From Tuwongella immobilis (GTDB lineage Bacteria; Planctomycetota; Planctomycetia; Gemmatales; Gemmataceae), in contig NZ_LR593887.1 of the NCBI RefSeq assembly GCF_901538355.1, forward strand, positions 496,001 through 560,000: a DNA stretch of 64,000 bases, written 5' to 3'. The position numbers were made by a program, and so were the translations under genes. Shown here one piece after another: positions 34,135 to 43,301 of this stretch. Within the stretch, counting starts at the first letter, position 1, and each line of letters begins with the position of its first letter. The notes under the pieces were generated by a model that was given only the letters and a program-made list of their open reading frames with translations, had not been told where the DNA came from and did no database searches.

Positions 34135-34724
34135 TGGATGGCGAATTCCGGGCTGTTGGCCAACTCGCGCTGTAACTTGCGGATGGCTTTGTACTTTTCG
34201 TCGCTGATGCGTTCCGGGGTGGTGGCGAATTCCGCCGCCATTTCCGGGACAGACCACCCATCGCGGCTCAATTCCAGAATGCGTCGCTGACGATCGCTCA
34301 ACAGTCGTTTGGCCGCCGAATCGACTTGTTCCCAGGTTTCGCGTTGGTTGACTTCGCGTTGAGGGCTGCTTGCCGGGTCGGCGACAATCGGCGTTTCTTT
34401 CCGGCGTCGTTGCACGCGCTTTTTCACCGCGTCAATCGCTCGGTAGAATTCCTTTTGCTCCGGCCCTTCGATCCGCAGAATGGTATTCCACCGTTCGCGG
34501 TCGATCGTTTCCAGCAATCGCGTGAAAACTTCCTGGGTACAATCCGACCAGCGATCTTCCGGCAATCGGGCATTGCGCCAGCATGCCGTGCAATATCGGG
34601 TCAGCTCGTCAATATCCTGAGCGGCCACGGCCGGGGAGAGGGTGCTCAGTGTGGTGCCCAGCACCATCACCGCCATCCACCCCGATCGGCTGAGTCCGCG
34701 ATGTTCCGATTTCCCGGCCATCAT
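34128..34724 (-). CDS. Sigma-70-like regulator with signal-like N-terminus
   Basis: The 198-residue protein has a region-2-like segment (ELTRYCTACWRNARLPEDRW, then SDCTQEVFTRLLETI) and a region-4-like helix-turn-helix at the C-terminus (LSDRQRRILELSRDGWSVPE, then MAAEFATTPERISDEKYKAI). This is the layout of a small ECF-type sigma factor. It is odd that the first 40 residues include a hydrophobic stretch WMAVMVLGTTLSTLSPAVAAQ that looks like a signal peptide or membrane anchor. The start is uncertain: tandem ATGs at 34724/34721 with AAGGAT upstream were chosen, but a later Met (before VMVL) would not remove the hydrophobic part. A membrane-tethered regulator is one possibility. Confidence 0.75.
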   Translation of the reverse strand: MMAGKSEHRGLSRSGWMAVMVLGTTLSTLSPAVAAQDIDELTRYCTACWRNARLPEDRWSDCTQEVFTRLLETIDRERWNTILRIEGPEQKEFYRAIDAVKKRVQRRRKETPIVADPASSPQREVNQRETWEQVDSAAKRLLSDRQRRILELSRDGWSVPEMAAEFATTPERISDEKYKAIRKLQRELANSPEFAIHQ

Positions 34725-35032
34725 GGGCACAATCCTTGGGATACGAGTGTTGAGGTCATTGCGACGAACTCCTGGGAACTCGCATACGCATTCTAAGGGA
34801 CTCTCTACTAGGGAATTCTCGTCTTCTGGCGAAATCTTTTTTTGGATTTTGCCGATTCTATGCGAAACTGATGCGATTGGGGAAAAATCCCAAATCCGCT
34901 TCCGTCGTCGAATTCTGTCTGGCAAGACTTTTATCGTTTGCGTCGGAAATTACTTGTGAAGCCAGCCAAGATCGGTACATTAGGATTGATCGAGTATTGG
35001 CTGGACATTTCCCCGAAGGACGATCGTTGGCG

Positions 35033-35911
35033 ATGTTCCGTGATCCTGTACCGGAATTGATCCATTCGCTCCAGCACCCGAATATGCAGGTGCGGCTGGA
35101 GGCGATCCGCGCTTTGGCCCGACTCGGCCCACTCGCCCGCGATGCCATGCCCGCGCTGACCCAACTGTACCAGGATGAACGTCCAACCATCCGCGAACAA
35201 GCCACGATTGCCATCGGCCAAATGGGGCCAGCGGCTATTTCGTCGCTGATTGATGCACTCACCCATGCGGATAAGCATGTGCGGCGTCAAGCGGTTTGGG
35301 CGTTGTCGCGCATGGGGGCCGCGGCGCGGAATGCCTTGCCCGACCTGATTCAGGCCTTGGACGATCCCGACCCGCGAACGAGCACCGGTGCCGCTCAGGC
35401 GATTGCCGAAATGAAGGCGACCGCAGAAATGGCCATTCCGGCGCTCATTCGTTGCTTAGAGGGGGCGAATCGGGTACTCTGCCGACTCGCCGCCAAAGCG
35501 TTGAGCGAAATCGGGTTGGCCGCCGTCCCGGAATTGATTCGCGCATTGTCGCATTACGATCCATTTGTGCGAGGGGAGGCCGCTCTCGCATTGGGGTGGA
35601 TCGGCCCGGCGGCATCGTCATCGATTCCATCGCTGATGCAAGTCCTTGCCACGGAAGCAGTTGCGCCAGTCCCATCGCCCCCGCCACCGGTCGCACGGGC
35701 GGATTCCCGACAAGTCACGATGGTGACAACCGTCGTCCCACAGACCGACGATTCCGAATCGCATCGCGTGCTAGCCGCGCAGGCACTCGGTCGCATGGGA
35801 TCCGCCGCACGCCCCGCGCTGCCGTTGCTCCGACGCACGCTCAAAGACGCAAGCGATCCGCTGACGCAAGCCGTTCGGCAAGCCATTCAGCGGATCGAGA
35901 ATCCGTCGTAA
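35033..35911 (+). CDS. HEAT-repeat protein
   Basis: The 292-residue protein is built from about seven HEAT/PBS-lyase-type repeats of about 35 residues (for example VRLEAIRALARLGPLARDA; VRRQAVWALSRMGAAARNA; VRGEAALALGWIGPAASSS). A Pro-rich, Val/Thr-rich linker near 205-240 precedes the last two repeats. Such repeats form a solenoid for protein binding; the partner is unknown. The start at 35033 was chosen where the repeats begin (AAGGA 12 bases upstream); the frame is open from 34871. It is divergent from the sigma-like gene. Confidence 0.8.
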   Translation: MFRDPVPELIHSLQHPNMQVRLEAIRALARLGPLARDAMPALTQLYQDERPTIREQATIAIGQMGPAAISSLIDALTHADKHVRRQAVWALSRMGAAARNALPDLIQALDDPDPRTSTGAAQAIAEMKATAEMAIPALIRCLEGANRVLCRLAAKALSEIGLAAVPELIRALSHYDPFVRGEAALALGWIGPAASSSIPSLMQVLATEAVAPVPSPPPPVARADSRQVTMVTTVVPQTDDSESHRVLAAQALGRMGSAARPALPLLRRTLKDASDPLTQAVRQAIQRIENPS

Positions 35912-35926
35912 CTCCAACTCCCGCCA

Positions 35927-36628
35927 TTACTTGCGTGGTTGTTCATACGATTTGCCGTGAATCATCAGCCGAACGCGATTCTTCTCAATGCGTAATTCGA
36001 TTTGATATTCCCCGTGGAGCCACTCCCACATCGATTCCTTGGGTTCCAACGGGGGAATCGTCGTGTCGCTGGTCGGAATCGTGCCCGATTTCGGTGCCGG
36101 TGTCGGTGCTTTGCGGCGGGATTGCGGCTTGGCCAGCGGTGGCTCCGAGGTTTCTTCGCCCAGCGGAATTTCTTCGCAGGCGTCCAGCGATTCCACCATC
36201 CACCCCCACATCGGATTGCCGAGCATGGCACCGAGCATCGCGGGAATCCGCTTGGCGGAATCCGCTCGCGCTGGTCGTGTGGAGGTCATCAAATCCAGCT
36301 TGCGGGATTCGCTGATGGTGTGCGGAATGAATTGGGGTGCCATGGGGGCAATGGGCAATTTGCCGGGCTGCTGCAACTGCAATTGAGCGAGCCGCAATCG
36401 AGCGGTCTCCGCTTGGGGATGTTCCGGGTGAGAACTGACGAGAATTTGAAAGTGCAACGCGGCCGCCGACAGATTACCTGCCTCGGCATTGCGAACCGCT
36501 TCATTCCAAATGGCATCGCCCGGAATGGCAACCACCACCGGCGGGGATTCCGCCGCATGGATTGTCACCGGGGCCAGACATCCCAAACTCAGTAACCATC
36601 CTCCCACCAGCCCATTTACTCGCCGCAT
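35927..36628 (-). CDS. Exported hypothetical protein with TPR-like segment
   Basis: The 233-residue protein has a signal peptide (VNGLVGGWLLSLGCLAPVTIHAA). A short TPR-like helical pair follows (AIWNEAVRNAEAGNLSAAALHFQILVSSHPEHPQAETARLRLAQLQ), then a Pro/Lys/Thr-rich linker and a beta-type C-terminus (YQIELRIEKNRVRLMIHGKSY). No family was recognised. The ATG at 36628 is preferred over that at 36637 because GAGG is nine bases before it and adjacent to the other. It converges with the HEAT gene. Confidence 0.7.
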   Translation of the reverse strand: MRRVNGLVGGWLLSLGCLAPVTIHAAESPPVVVAIPGDAIWNEAVRNAEAGNLSAAALHFQILVSSHPEHPQAETARLRLAQLQLQQPGKLPIAPMAPQFIPHTISESRKLDLMTSTRPARADSAKRIPAMLGAMLGNPMWGWMVESLDACEEIPLGEETSEPPLAKPQSRRKAPTPAPKSGTIPTSDTTIPPLEPKESMWEWLHGEYQIELRIEKNRVRLMIHGKSYEQPRK

Positions 36629-36874
36629 GCGATCCATCCTCGCGCGTCTACCGTCGGACGATGACCCTCCTTGGCCATCTCAGAGAAGCAGGGATATAGC
36701 ATGCTCGGCGAATCGTGCAACGGCAACCCGGCGAACGGCAACTCCATCGGGTGCGAGTTGCCGCTGCGTCGTGGATCGACGCTCGCCCTGCAGAAACGGG
36801 CGGGGCCACCGGCGGGTCCGATTGACGCAACCAGTGGCCCAGCATCGGGTTCGGAGAATTGCCGATTGAGGGCA

Positions 36875-37366
36875 TCAGAACGAATTCGGCTTGCCCAACT
36901 TCCGACGCAGCACGCTGGCTTGGCCCATGTGCATCATCGCATGATTGGAAATCAGCAGGAAGATGGAACCGATCAGCGGTGCGAACCCGGCGCTTTTGCT
37001 GGTGTTCGGCAGCAACAATTGCTCGTCGGTCTGAGCTTGCAGCGTCTCACGCACGGCATTGCGAACATTCGCCCATAATGCCAAGTATTCGTCTTTGGTC
37101 AGAAAGTCCGTGGGGTTGTCATTCCCGGCTGTCTCTTTGCGATGACGCTCGGCAAAACCTTCGGGCAGCGGGTACGGATTGGCTCCCGGCACGCAGGCAT
37201 GCAGATCCGATTCAGATACAATCAGATGGCCAATTTGCCATGCGAGGTGATTGGCACCTGCCACCGTCCGAATCCGAAAATCGGCATCCGAAAGATCGCT
37301 GAGCGTCAATCGTTGAATCAAATCCGCATTGTCTAGTGCCAGTTTCACTAAGTCCCGCGTGGGCAT
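36875..37366 (-). CDS. DinB-family protein
   Basis: The 163-residue protein has the DinB four-helix fold with likely metal-binding histidines in WQIGHLIVSE and in NHAMMHMGQ near the C-terminus. DinB relatives are metal-dependent enzymes, some of them thiol transferases; the specific reaction here is unknown. Of two in-frame ATGs six bases apart, 37366 has AGGAG eight bases upstream and was chosen. The adjacent 237-base region (36638-36874) has no visible gene. Confidence 0.85.
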   Translation of the reverse strand: MPTRDLVKLALDNADLIQRLTLSDLSDADFRIRTVAGANHLAWQIGHLIVSESDLHACVPGANPYPLPEGFAERHRKETAGNDNPTDFLTKDEYLALWANVRNAVRETLQAQTDEQLLLPNTSKSAGFAPLIGSIFLLISNHAMMHMGQASVLRRKLGKPNSF

Positions 37367-37574
37367 TGGCATGACTCCTAAGCGTCTTTCGTCTGCGTCT
37401 TGGAGAACTGCTGGTGAGTGTAGTCACCTGGCCGACACAATCCAGGTGCCGACCTTGCGAATTCGACGAACTTCATGCTACGATCAGCAACAGCGAACGC
37501 GAAAAACCCCGAATCCCGAACCACCGAGACTCCGTCCCCCTCATTCCGGTTGTCGTCTGGAGGCGCGACAGTCC

Positions 37575-38321
37575 ATGAGTGACCGAGCCGAGTTTTTGCA
37601 TGCCATCCAAATCAATCCCGATGCGGATGCCCCCCGATTGCTGCTGGCCGATTGGCTCGAGGAGCAGGGGGACGCCGATTGGGCGCGCTTCATTCGTCTG
37701 AGTTGTGATGCCGCCAAGTCGCCGAAGGATTCGGGAAATCCGGAGCCGGATTTGCAGGAACGCTGCGAATTATATTTTCGCATTCAAGAGCGAATGCTGG
37801 AAGGATTGGCGGATCTCCCCGGCCTGCAATGGGGCGATGGGTTGGACCCGCGCCAACGCGGATTGCGCGAGGCGGTGGTGGTCAGCAGTCCTCGTACGCT
37901 GGTCGCGGAAATCGATCCGATCATCCGTCGCACCTGTCTGCGATTTGTCACGCTGATGAATCCAACGATCGAATCGCTGGCCGAGGTGCTGCAACTTCCC
38001 CAGATTGCTACGTGGCATTCCCTGGCGCTCGTCGGTTGGCCTGCCGTGACGGATGAGGCGGTCGAACAATTACTCGCCTGCCCGAACCTTCCACGATTGC
38101 GATGGTTACGATTGGACGGCGGCAAACGCAGTCAACTCACCAACGGCGCGATTCGATTATTGGCCGAATCGCCGCTGATGGATCAACTCACGCGATTGGA
38201 TTTGCAAGAGAATCTGCCGTTGGAACTCGGCTCGGCCCCGATGCGCTCGTTGAAAAAACGCTGCGGCGACACCTGCGAATTGCTGCTTCCGCAAGTCCGC
38301 CGCACCCGGCGCCGCCGATGA
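37575..38321 (+). CDS. Repeat-companion (TIGR02996-type) protein with leucine-rich tail
   Basis: The 248-residue protein begins with the Gemmata-type repeat-companion domain (RAEFLHAIQINPDADAPRLL, then LADWLEEQGDADWARFIRLS), a marker of Gemmata relatives. The remainder contains leucine-rich-like segments (LRFVTLMNPTIESLAEVLQL; LVGWPAVTDEAVEQLLACP; LPRLRWLRLDGGKRSQL) and ends with a basic tail (RRTRRRR). Function is unknown; leucine-rich repeats suggest protein binding. The frame is open upstream, but ATG 37575 starts exactly at the domain and GGAGG lies 12 bases before it. Confidence 0.85.
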   Translation: MSDRAEFLHAIQINPDADAPRLLLADWLEEQGDADWARFIRLSCDAAKSPKDSGNPEPDLQERCELYFRIQERMLEGLADLPGLQWGDGLDPRQRGLREAVVVSSPRTLVAEIDPIIRRTCLRFVTLMNPTIESLAEVLQLPQIATWHSLALVGWPAVTDEAVEQLLACPNLPRLRWLRLDGGKRSQLTNGAIRLLAESPLMDQLTRLDLQENLPLELGSAPMRSLKKRCGDTCELLLPQVRRTRRRR

Positions 38322-38351
38322 TGCTGGAATGCGGCACGGGATTGGCGTGAA

Positions 38352-38858
38352 TCATTCCGATCCGCGAGATTCGGGCGCAGCGGTCGGGGCAAGCAGCACT
38401 TTGCGGAACGTGATCTTATCGTCGCCGACTTTCCAATAATCGCGGATGCGTGCTTCTTCGTGGAAGCCGCACCGATGATAAAACGAACGGGCTCCCACGA
38501 ATTCCGGCAGTCCCGACGTATCGGCGATTAAGATTCGCGCGCCCCGATCTTGCAGCCGAGCCTCAATCGCCGCCACGAGTTGCTGACCAATGCCATGCCG
38601 CTGCGTGTGGGGCCGCACGGCAATCATCAGCATATTCCAGACGCCGTCGGCCCATCGTTCCGGCGCAACATAGGCGACCCCCACTGGGTGCGATTCCGCC
38701 ACGAATGTTAGCCACAATTGCTCGGAATCGCTGGTCCCGGACAGACTTTGGTGGAACACATCACTGAGCCCCGCTGAATATTCAGCGGGCACCAATCCCG
38801 CGGCGATGGCAATGTCAATGACCGCGTCGTGATCGTCCGGCAGAGTCGCTCGAATCAT
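38352..38858 (-). CDS. GNAT-family N-acetyltransferase
   Basis: The 168-residue protein has the GNAT fold. The acetyl-CoA-binding part is MLMIAVRPHTQRHGIGQQLVAAIEARL (V-x-P-x2-Q-R-x-G-I-G), followed by FYHRCGFHEEARIRDYW. The acceptor is unknown; amino acid, antibiotic or protein N-termini are all possible. GGAGG lies eight bases before the ATG. It is 113 bases downstream of the rimK-like gene on the same strand, possibly in the same transcript. Confidence 0.88.
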   Translation of the reverse strand: MIRATLPDDHDAVIDIAIAAGLVPAEYSAGLSDVFHQSLSGTSDSEQLWLTFVAESHPVGVAYVAPERWADGVWNMLMIAVRPHTQRHGIGQQLVAAIEARLQDRGARILIADTSGLPEFVGARSFYHRCGFHEEARIRDYWKVGDDKITFRKVLLAPTAAPESRGSE

Positions 38859-38971
38859 TCGAAAATCCTCCTGAGTTGCTGGCGTTAGACTCCAGCGGGG
38901 GAGGATGGTTACAGGATTTTTTCGCCGCATTCGCCATTCATCCAGAGGCGAGATTGGCGGACGGTGGGCGG

Positions 38972-39868
38972 TTACTTTCCGGGCGGTTCGGGCGGGGGGA
39001 CTTCGCTTTCCAGGTAGCGGATGATCGCGTCGGCGACATCGATGCCGCTGGTTTTGGTGATTCCTTCCAGTCCCGGCGAGCTGTTGACTTCCATAATCAT
39101 CGGGCCGTTGCCGGATTCGATGAGATCGACCCCGGCGAGTTGCAGGCCTAGCACTTTGGTAGCAGTGAGCGCACATCGACGATATTCTGCGGAGAGTCGC
39201 ACCTTCTTGGAGCTGCCGCCGCGATGCAGATTCGAGCGGAATTCGCCGGGTTTGGCTTGGCGCTTCATCGCCGCCACGACTTTGCCGCCGACTACCAGCA
39301 CGCGGGTATCCGCGCCTTTGGCCTCGCGGATGAATTGCTGGATGAGAATGTTTTGATCCAACCCGTGGAATGCCTCGACCACCGAACTGGCGGCTCGTTC
39401 GGATTCCGCGAGAACGACGCCCACGCCCTGGGTGCCTTCCAGCAATTTGACGATCACCGGCGGCCCTTCGACGCGCTGAATGCAGGCGGGCACATGCTCG
39501 GCCTGGCGGGTGAACATCGTCGGCGGAATGCCCAAATTGTGCCGGGCGAGCAGTTGCAGACTGCGGAGTTTATCCCGTGAGCGGGCAATGGCTTGCGAAT
39601 CATTCAGGCAGTAAATGCCCATCATTTCAAACTGCCGCACCACTGCCAACCCATAAAAGGTGATCGATGCTCCGATGCGGGGGATAACCGCATCGATGCC
39701 AGAGACAGGCTGGCCGTTGTAGAAGAGTTCCGGCTGGCGGTGGCGGATGCCAATGTCGAAACGCAGGGTATCCATCACCTGCATGTCGTGCCCCCGAGCG
39801 CGGCCCGCTTCGATGAGGGCGTTGGTGCTGTACAACAGCGGCTGTCGGGAAAGAATCGCAATCCGCAT
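38972..39868 (-). CDS. rimK: RimK-like ATP-grasp ligase
   Basis: The 298-residue protein matches RimK, which adds glutamate residues to ribosomal protein S6 or related carboxyl-amine substrates. Seen are the N-terminal fold [43 protein letters not shown], the ATP-grasp loop [50 protein letters not shown] and metal-binding [14 protein letters not shown]. The ATG at 39868 is ten residues into the open frame and has AGGAG nearby. It follows the RimB-type gene after 36 bases, the common pairing. Confidence 0.9.
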   Translation of the reverse strand: MRIAILSRQPLLYSTNALIEAGRARGHDMQVMDTLRFDIGIRHRQPELFYNGQPVSGIDAVIPRIGASITFYGLAVVRQFEMMGIYCLNDSQAIARSRDKLRSLQLLARHNLGIPPTMFTRQAEHVPACIQRVEGPPVIVKLLEGTQGVGVVLAESERAASSVVEAFHGLDQNILIQQFIREAKGADTRVLVVGGKVVAAMKRQAKPGEFRSNLHRGGSSKKVRLSAEYRRCALTATKVLGLQLAGVDLIESGNGPMIMEVNSSPGLEGITKTSGIDVADAIIRYLESEVPPPEPPGK

Positions 39869-39904
39869 GCCCCTGGCTCCTGGTCGATCGGATCGCATGG
39901 TGGA

Positions 39905-40342
39905 TTAACTCGGTTGCGCGAGCCGATATTTCTGGCCGACATCGACGACAAAGTCACCGCACAAGGCGCGTCGTCCTAAAATGATCCCTGTTCGCATCTG
40001 CGAACGATCCGTCAGGGTGATGCGAATGCGCTTTTCGATGGTGCCCAGTCGCATGATGGTTTCGATCACGGGGCGATCTTCCACGTGACCATTGGAAGAT
40101 CGCACGCGGACCATCCCCACCAGCGGGGCGATGATGCGGCGGGGAGTGTGAATTCGCCCCGATCGAATCGCGGGAAAAAACGAAACGACGGTTTCGCCGC
40201 GCCGTTGGCGAATCTGCACATTTCGCACGCCCATGGCGGTGGTGTAAGCGCCAGTATCCATCTTGGCACGCACCCGGCGGAAGCCCCATTCGGGAAGGTC
40301 GATGCGTTCTTTCCAGCCGATGGTGATGGGGGATTCGCTCAC
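39905..40342 (-). CDS. RimB-type retropepsin-like protein (COG4067 family)
   Basis: The 145-residue protein belongs to the 'ATP-dependent zinc protease' / RimB family (retropepsin-like aspartic fold). The key motif is MDTGAYTTAM, an Asp-Thr-Gly catalytic-type site. FRRVRAKMDTG precedes it and GRRALCGDFVVDVG closes the domain. In other bacteria such proteins are encoded next to RimK and are proposed to trim the amino-acid tails that RimK adds. The start is GTG (40340-40342), overlapping the stop of the upstream membrane gene in GTGA, so the genes are coupled. Confidence 0.85.
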   Translation of the reverse strand: MSESPITIGWKERIDLPEWGFRRVRAKMDTGAYTTAMGVRNVQIRQRRGETVVSFFPAIRSGRIHTPRRIIAPLVGMVRVRSSNGHVEDRPVIETIMRLGTIEKRIRITLTDRSQMRTGIILGRRALCGDFVVDVGQKYRLAQPS

Positions 40343-41730
40343 GATTGTCTCCGTTTGCGGAGTCGTCGCAGGGTGACACGGATTTGCAGCACCAGCAGCA
40401 CCAGCATGATGCTGCCGCCGATCATGCCCACAATCAACGTCCGCTCGCGACTGGGCAGGAAACTTTCATCGGGCGGAATGCGGGCCTGAATCGCTTCGCG
40501 GATGCGGTGGCGATGGTCGATGAGCGTGGAATTCTGGAATCGCCGCGAATCGACGCATTCATCCAAGATGCGGCTGGCGGCCTGCAATTCGTTGTTGGCG
40601 GCATACAGTTCGGCCAACAGCCAGTACAGCCGCGAATCTTCCGGCGACCAGAGCAATAATTGTTGCACGATGGCAATGGCATCGGCGGGGAGTTTTTCGC
40701 GGTCGCTGGCTGCCAGTTGGCCGGGGGTGTACTGCCCGGCATCGTCGAGAAATGTGACCCCGGCAAACAGATCGTCCCACGTTTCTGCGGGGCCAACGCG
40801 GGGTGGTTCGCTCCGACGCAATCGCAACAATCGCAGCACGTATTCCCGTTCGAGCCGTTTGTACCAGGTGCGTTGTTCGGGGGTGAAGCCGGGGAGTTCG
40901 TCGGGGAATTCGCTTCGGGCGATTTCCTGAGCGGCGACTGCGGCGGGGTATTCTTCCCGCAGTTGATGCAAGGCCGCGAGATTGGCCAACAGGGCGAAGT
41001 TGGCCCGACGATCGCGGCTGAATTGTCGCAACAACGGAAAGGCGACATCGAGCTTTCGCAAGCGCAACAGATTGGCGGACAGCGTCTCCATTTCCGCGAT
41101 GGTGAGATCGGCCGTTGGTTTGCCCAAGAGCGGTTGCGTGCGGTTGAGCAATTCTTGTCGCGCGGGAATGTCCGGCGTCCCCTCGGCGGGGGGGGCTCCC
41201 AGCAGCATGCGATCGGCGAGTTCGCGGCGGAAGGCATCAAACGGCAGCGGAGTCATGGTGCCGGTGCTGCCCGGCTCGAATAGTGGCGTCAGATCCGGGG
41301 CGTAAATGCCCGCGTGGCCGGTCGTGGGGCACAGCAGCAACGCCAGTAGAATCAGCCCCGCCAAGCGGATGCCGCCGAAGAGGTTACACGCCATGGCGCG
41401 AAGCGTCAGCAGCGGCCCCCAGGGAACACCCCACCAGCCGAGCAGACCATTCACGAATTGATACGGCAAGGATCGCCAGAATGCACGTTCGCCCGGTGCC
41501 AAGTGAATGGGTTCCGATTGGCATTGGAGCGTGACGATTCCCAGCGAAATGCAGTATTCGAACTGGACGGTGCGGCCATCCGTTTGGCGATTCGGGGGCG
41601 GCGCTGGGGCGATTGGATTGTCGGAGATTCCGGCGGGCGAATCGTCGCTGGTGGAGGCGCGGGGGGGAATCGCCGATGATTCCGAATTCGCCTCGGCATG
41701 GGTCGGATGGGAAGCGGGATCGGCGGTCAT
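40339..41730 (-). CDS. Membrane-anchored TPR-like protein, RimB/RimK operon head
   Basis: The 463-residue protein has a disordered N-terminus (Pro/Ala/Ser-rich, about 55 residues). A short domain follows (QFEYCISLGIVTLQ, FWRSLPYQFVNGLLGWWGVPWGPLLTLRAM) resembling a membrane-associated module found in many bacterial proteins. After it come a membrane helix (LAGLILLALLLCP), a helical TPR-like region (about 170-420) and a C-terminal membrane helix (IVGMIGGSIMLVLLVLQI) with a basic tail. No catalytic motif was seen. ATG 41730 has GGAG nine bases upstream. It ends in a GTGA overlap with the RimB-type gene, so it probably works in the same process. Confidence 0.75.
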   Translation of the reverse strand: MTADPASHPTHAEANSESSAIPPRASTSDDSPAGISDNPIAPAPPPNRQTDGRTVQFEYCISLGIVTLQCQSEPIHLAPGERAFWRSLPYQFVNGLLGWWGVPWGPLLTLRAMACNLFGGIRLAGLILLALLLCPTTGHAGIYAPDLTPLFEPGSTGTMTPLPFDAFRRELADRMLLGAPPAEGTPDIPARQELLNRTQPLLGKPTADLTIAEMETLSANLLRLRKLDVAFPLLRQFSRDRRANFALLANLAALHQLREEYPAAVAAQEIARSEFPDELPGFTPEQRTWYKRLEREYVLRLLRLRRSEPPRVGPAETWDDLFAGVTFLDDAGQYTPGQLAASDREKLPADAIAIVQQLLLWSPEDSRLYWLLAELYAANNELQAASRILDECVDSRRFQNSTLIDHRHRIREAIQARIPPDESFLPSRERTLIVGMIGGSIMLVLLVLQIRVTLRRLRKRRQS

Positions 41731-41851
41731 GGGCGATTGCTCCACATGGGCGATTGCTCCGCATGAGGGGTGGCCACGGGTGGGGTGTGGCCGGTCCCTG
41801 AACCACGGGATTGGCGCGTGGATTGGCGAAACTGGGAGCCGATTCCGGCCA

Positions 41852-42256
41852 TCACGACGCCGATGCTGCGGGGGCGACATATTCGCAAGTGATGATCGAA
41901 TGGATTCCGCCTCGGGGCGTCCATTTGCTCACCACGGTGCAGCGTCGCGGGGCGGCGGCCTTCACGAAATCATCCAGCAAGCGATTGGTGACCGCTTCGT
42001 AGAAAATGCCCAGATTGCGATAGCGTTGCAGGTACAATTTCAGCGATTTCAGCTCGATGCAGACTTTGTCTGGCACGTAGGTGAAGGTGATGGTGCCGAA
42101 ATCGGGCTGGCCCGTGGCGGGGCACATGCTGGTGAATTCCGGGCAGACGATTTCGATGACATAATCCCGACCCGGATTGGGGTTGGGGAACATTTCAAAT
42201 TGATCCACCGTCGGCACATCCGGCGTCACGGCGGGTGGGTTGGCCAAGCTGCCCAT
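41852..42256 (-). CDS. queF: 7-cyano-7-deazaguanine reductase (preQ0 reductase)
   Basis: The 134-residue protein is the small, unimodular QueF type. It reduces preQ0 to preQ1 with NADPH in queuosine synthesis. Seen are the catalytic Cys in [13 protein letters not shown], the substrate Glu in [22 protein letters not shown] (usual ELKSLK), and [13 protein letters not shown] at the C-terminus. It lies head to head with queC, sharing 176 bases of upstream sequence in which no preQ1 riboswitch was recognised. Confidence 0.93.
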   Translation of the reverse strand: MGSLANPPAVTPDVPTVDQFEMFPNPNPGRDYVIEIVCPEFTSMCPATGQPDFGTITFTYVPDKVCIELKSLKLYLQRYRNLGIFYEAVTNRLLDDFVKAAAPRRCTVVSKWTPRGGIHSIITCEYVAPAASAS

Positions 42257-42432
42257 CGGGGTGCAAACCTCGCATCGAGATGCAATTACCGCGAACTCGC
42301 TCGTCGGCTGAGCGACTCATCCCTACTAATCTAGTCAGTGACCGGGATTGCTTCCAGAGCAACCCCCCGCGATCCGCTTGAATCAAGGCAAAATCCGCGA
42401 TGGATTCGCGGCTGCCCAGGAGTATGCCGATC

Positions 42433-43125
42433 ATGAAGCCCGCCGTGGTTCTTCTCAGCGGTGGAATGGACAGCACCACCGTCGCCGCCATTGCCAAATC
42501 GCAGGGCTTTGACGTGCATGCGCTCAGTGTCGATTATGGCCAACGGCACCGGGTCGAACTCGATTCTGCCAAACGGGTTGCGGCCATGCTCGGCATCCGC
42601 GATCATCGCATCATCGGCCTCGATTTGCGCTCGATCGGCGGGTCCGCACTCACCGCAGAAATCGATGTGCCCAAAGATCGCAGCGACTCCGAAATGGCGA
42701 CCGGAGTGCCCATTACCTACGTTCCGGCCCGCAATACGATTCTGCTCGCGGTCGCGCTGGGATTCGCGGAGACGCTCGGTGCGTTCGATTTGTTTGTGGG
42801 GGTCAATGCGCTTGATTATTCGGGCTATCCCGATTGTCGGCCCGAATTCATTGCCGCGTTCGCCCAGCTTGCTAACTTGGCCACCCAAGCCGGTGTCGAA
42901 GGCAAGGGGCGGTTCACGATTCACGCTCCGCTGATGCAGATGACCAAGGCCGATATTGTGCGGGCCGGGGTGCAATTGGGCGTCGATTACGGGCAGACAC
43001 TCACCTGTTATGATCCCGATTCCGAGGGGCGAGCCTGTGGGCATTGCGATGCCTGTTTGCTGCGGAAAAAAGGCTTCGCCGAGGCGGGGGTGCCCGATCC
43101 GACCCGCTATCGCTTCACGATTTGA
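42433..43125 (+). CDS. queC: 7-cyano-7-deazaguanine synthase
   Basis: The 230-residue enzyme uses ATP and ammonia to turn 7-carboxy-7-deazaguanine into preQ0. Motifs: PP-loop [43 protein letters not shown], and the zinc cysteines of the C-terminus (TCYDP...[15 protein letters not shown]). ATG 42433 was preferred because AGGAG (42418-42422) is ten bases before it, against one base before the earlier ATG 42424. Divergent from queF; queD and queE are not in the window. Confidence 0.95.
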   Translation: MKPAVVLLSGGMDSTTVAAIAKSQGFDVHALSVDYGQRHRVELDSAKRVAAMLGIRDHRIIGLDLRSIGGSALTAEIDVPKDRSDSEMATGVPITYVPARNTILLAVALGFAETLGAFDLFVGVNALDYSGYPDCRPEFIAAFAQLANLATQAGVEGKGRFTIHAPLMQMTKADIVRAGVQLGVDYGQTLTCYDPDSEGRACGHCDACLLRKKGFAEAGVPDPTRYRFTI

Positions 43126-43301
43126 TGGCAGTCGGGGAATGATCCCGATGCGCCGCCGTTGCCGACATCGATGAATCACGGTTGGCGAAATTGGGAAATT
43201 CGGAGCGATTCGGCAACCAAAGCGCGCGCCGATTCCGCACCCGCGCCCGATCATCCGGCATTCCCGGATCATCCGCCTTGGCCGTGCGAAAGGATCTTGC
43301 C

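Noticed and set aside
42257-42432. preQ1 riboswitch between queF and queC
   Set aside because: The region is between two queuosine genes, but I could not find the preQ1-I or preQ1-II core elements. A covariance-model search would settle it.
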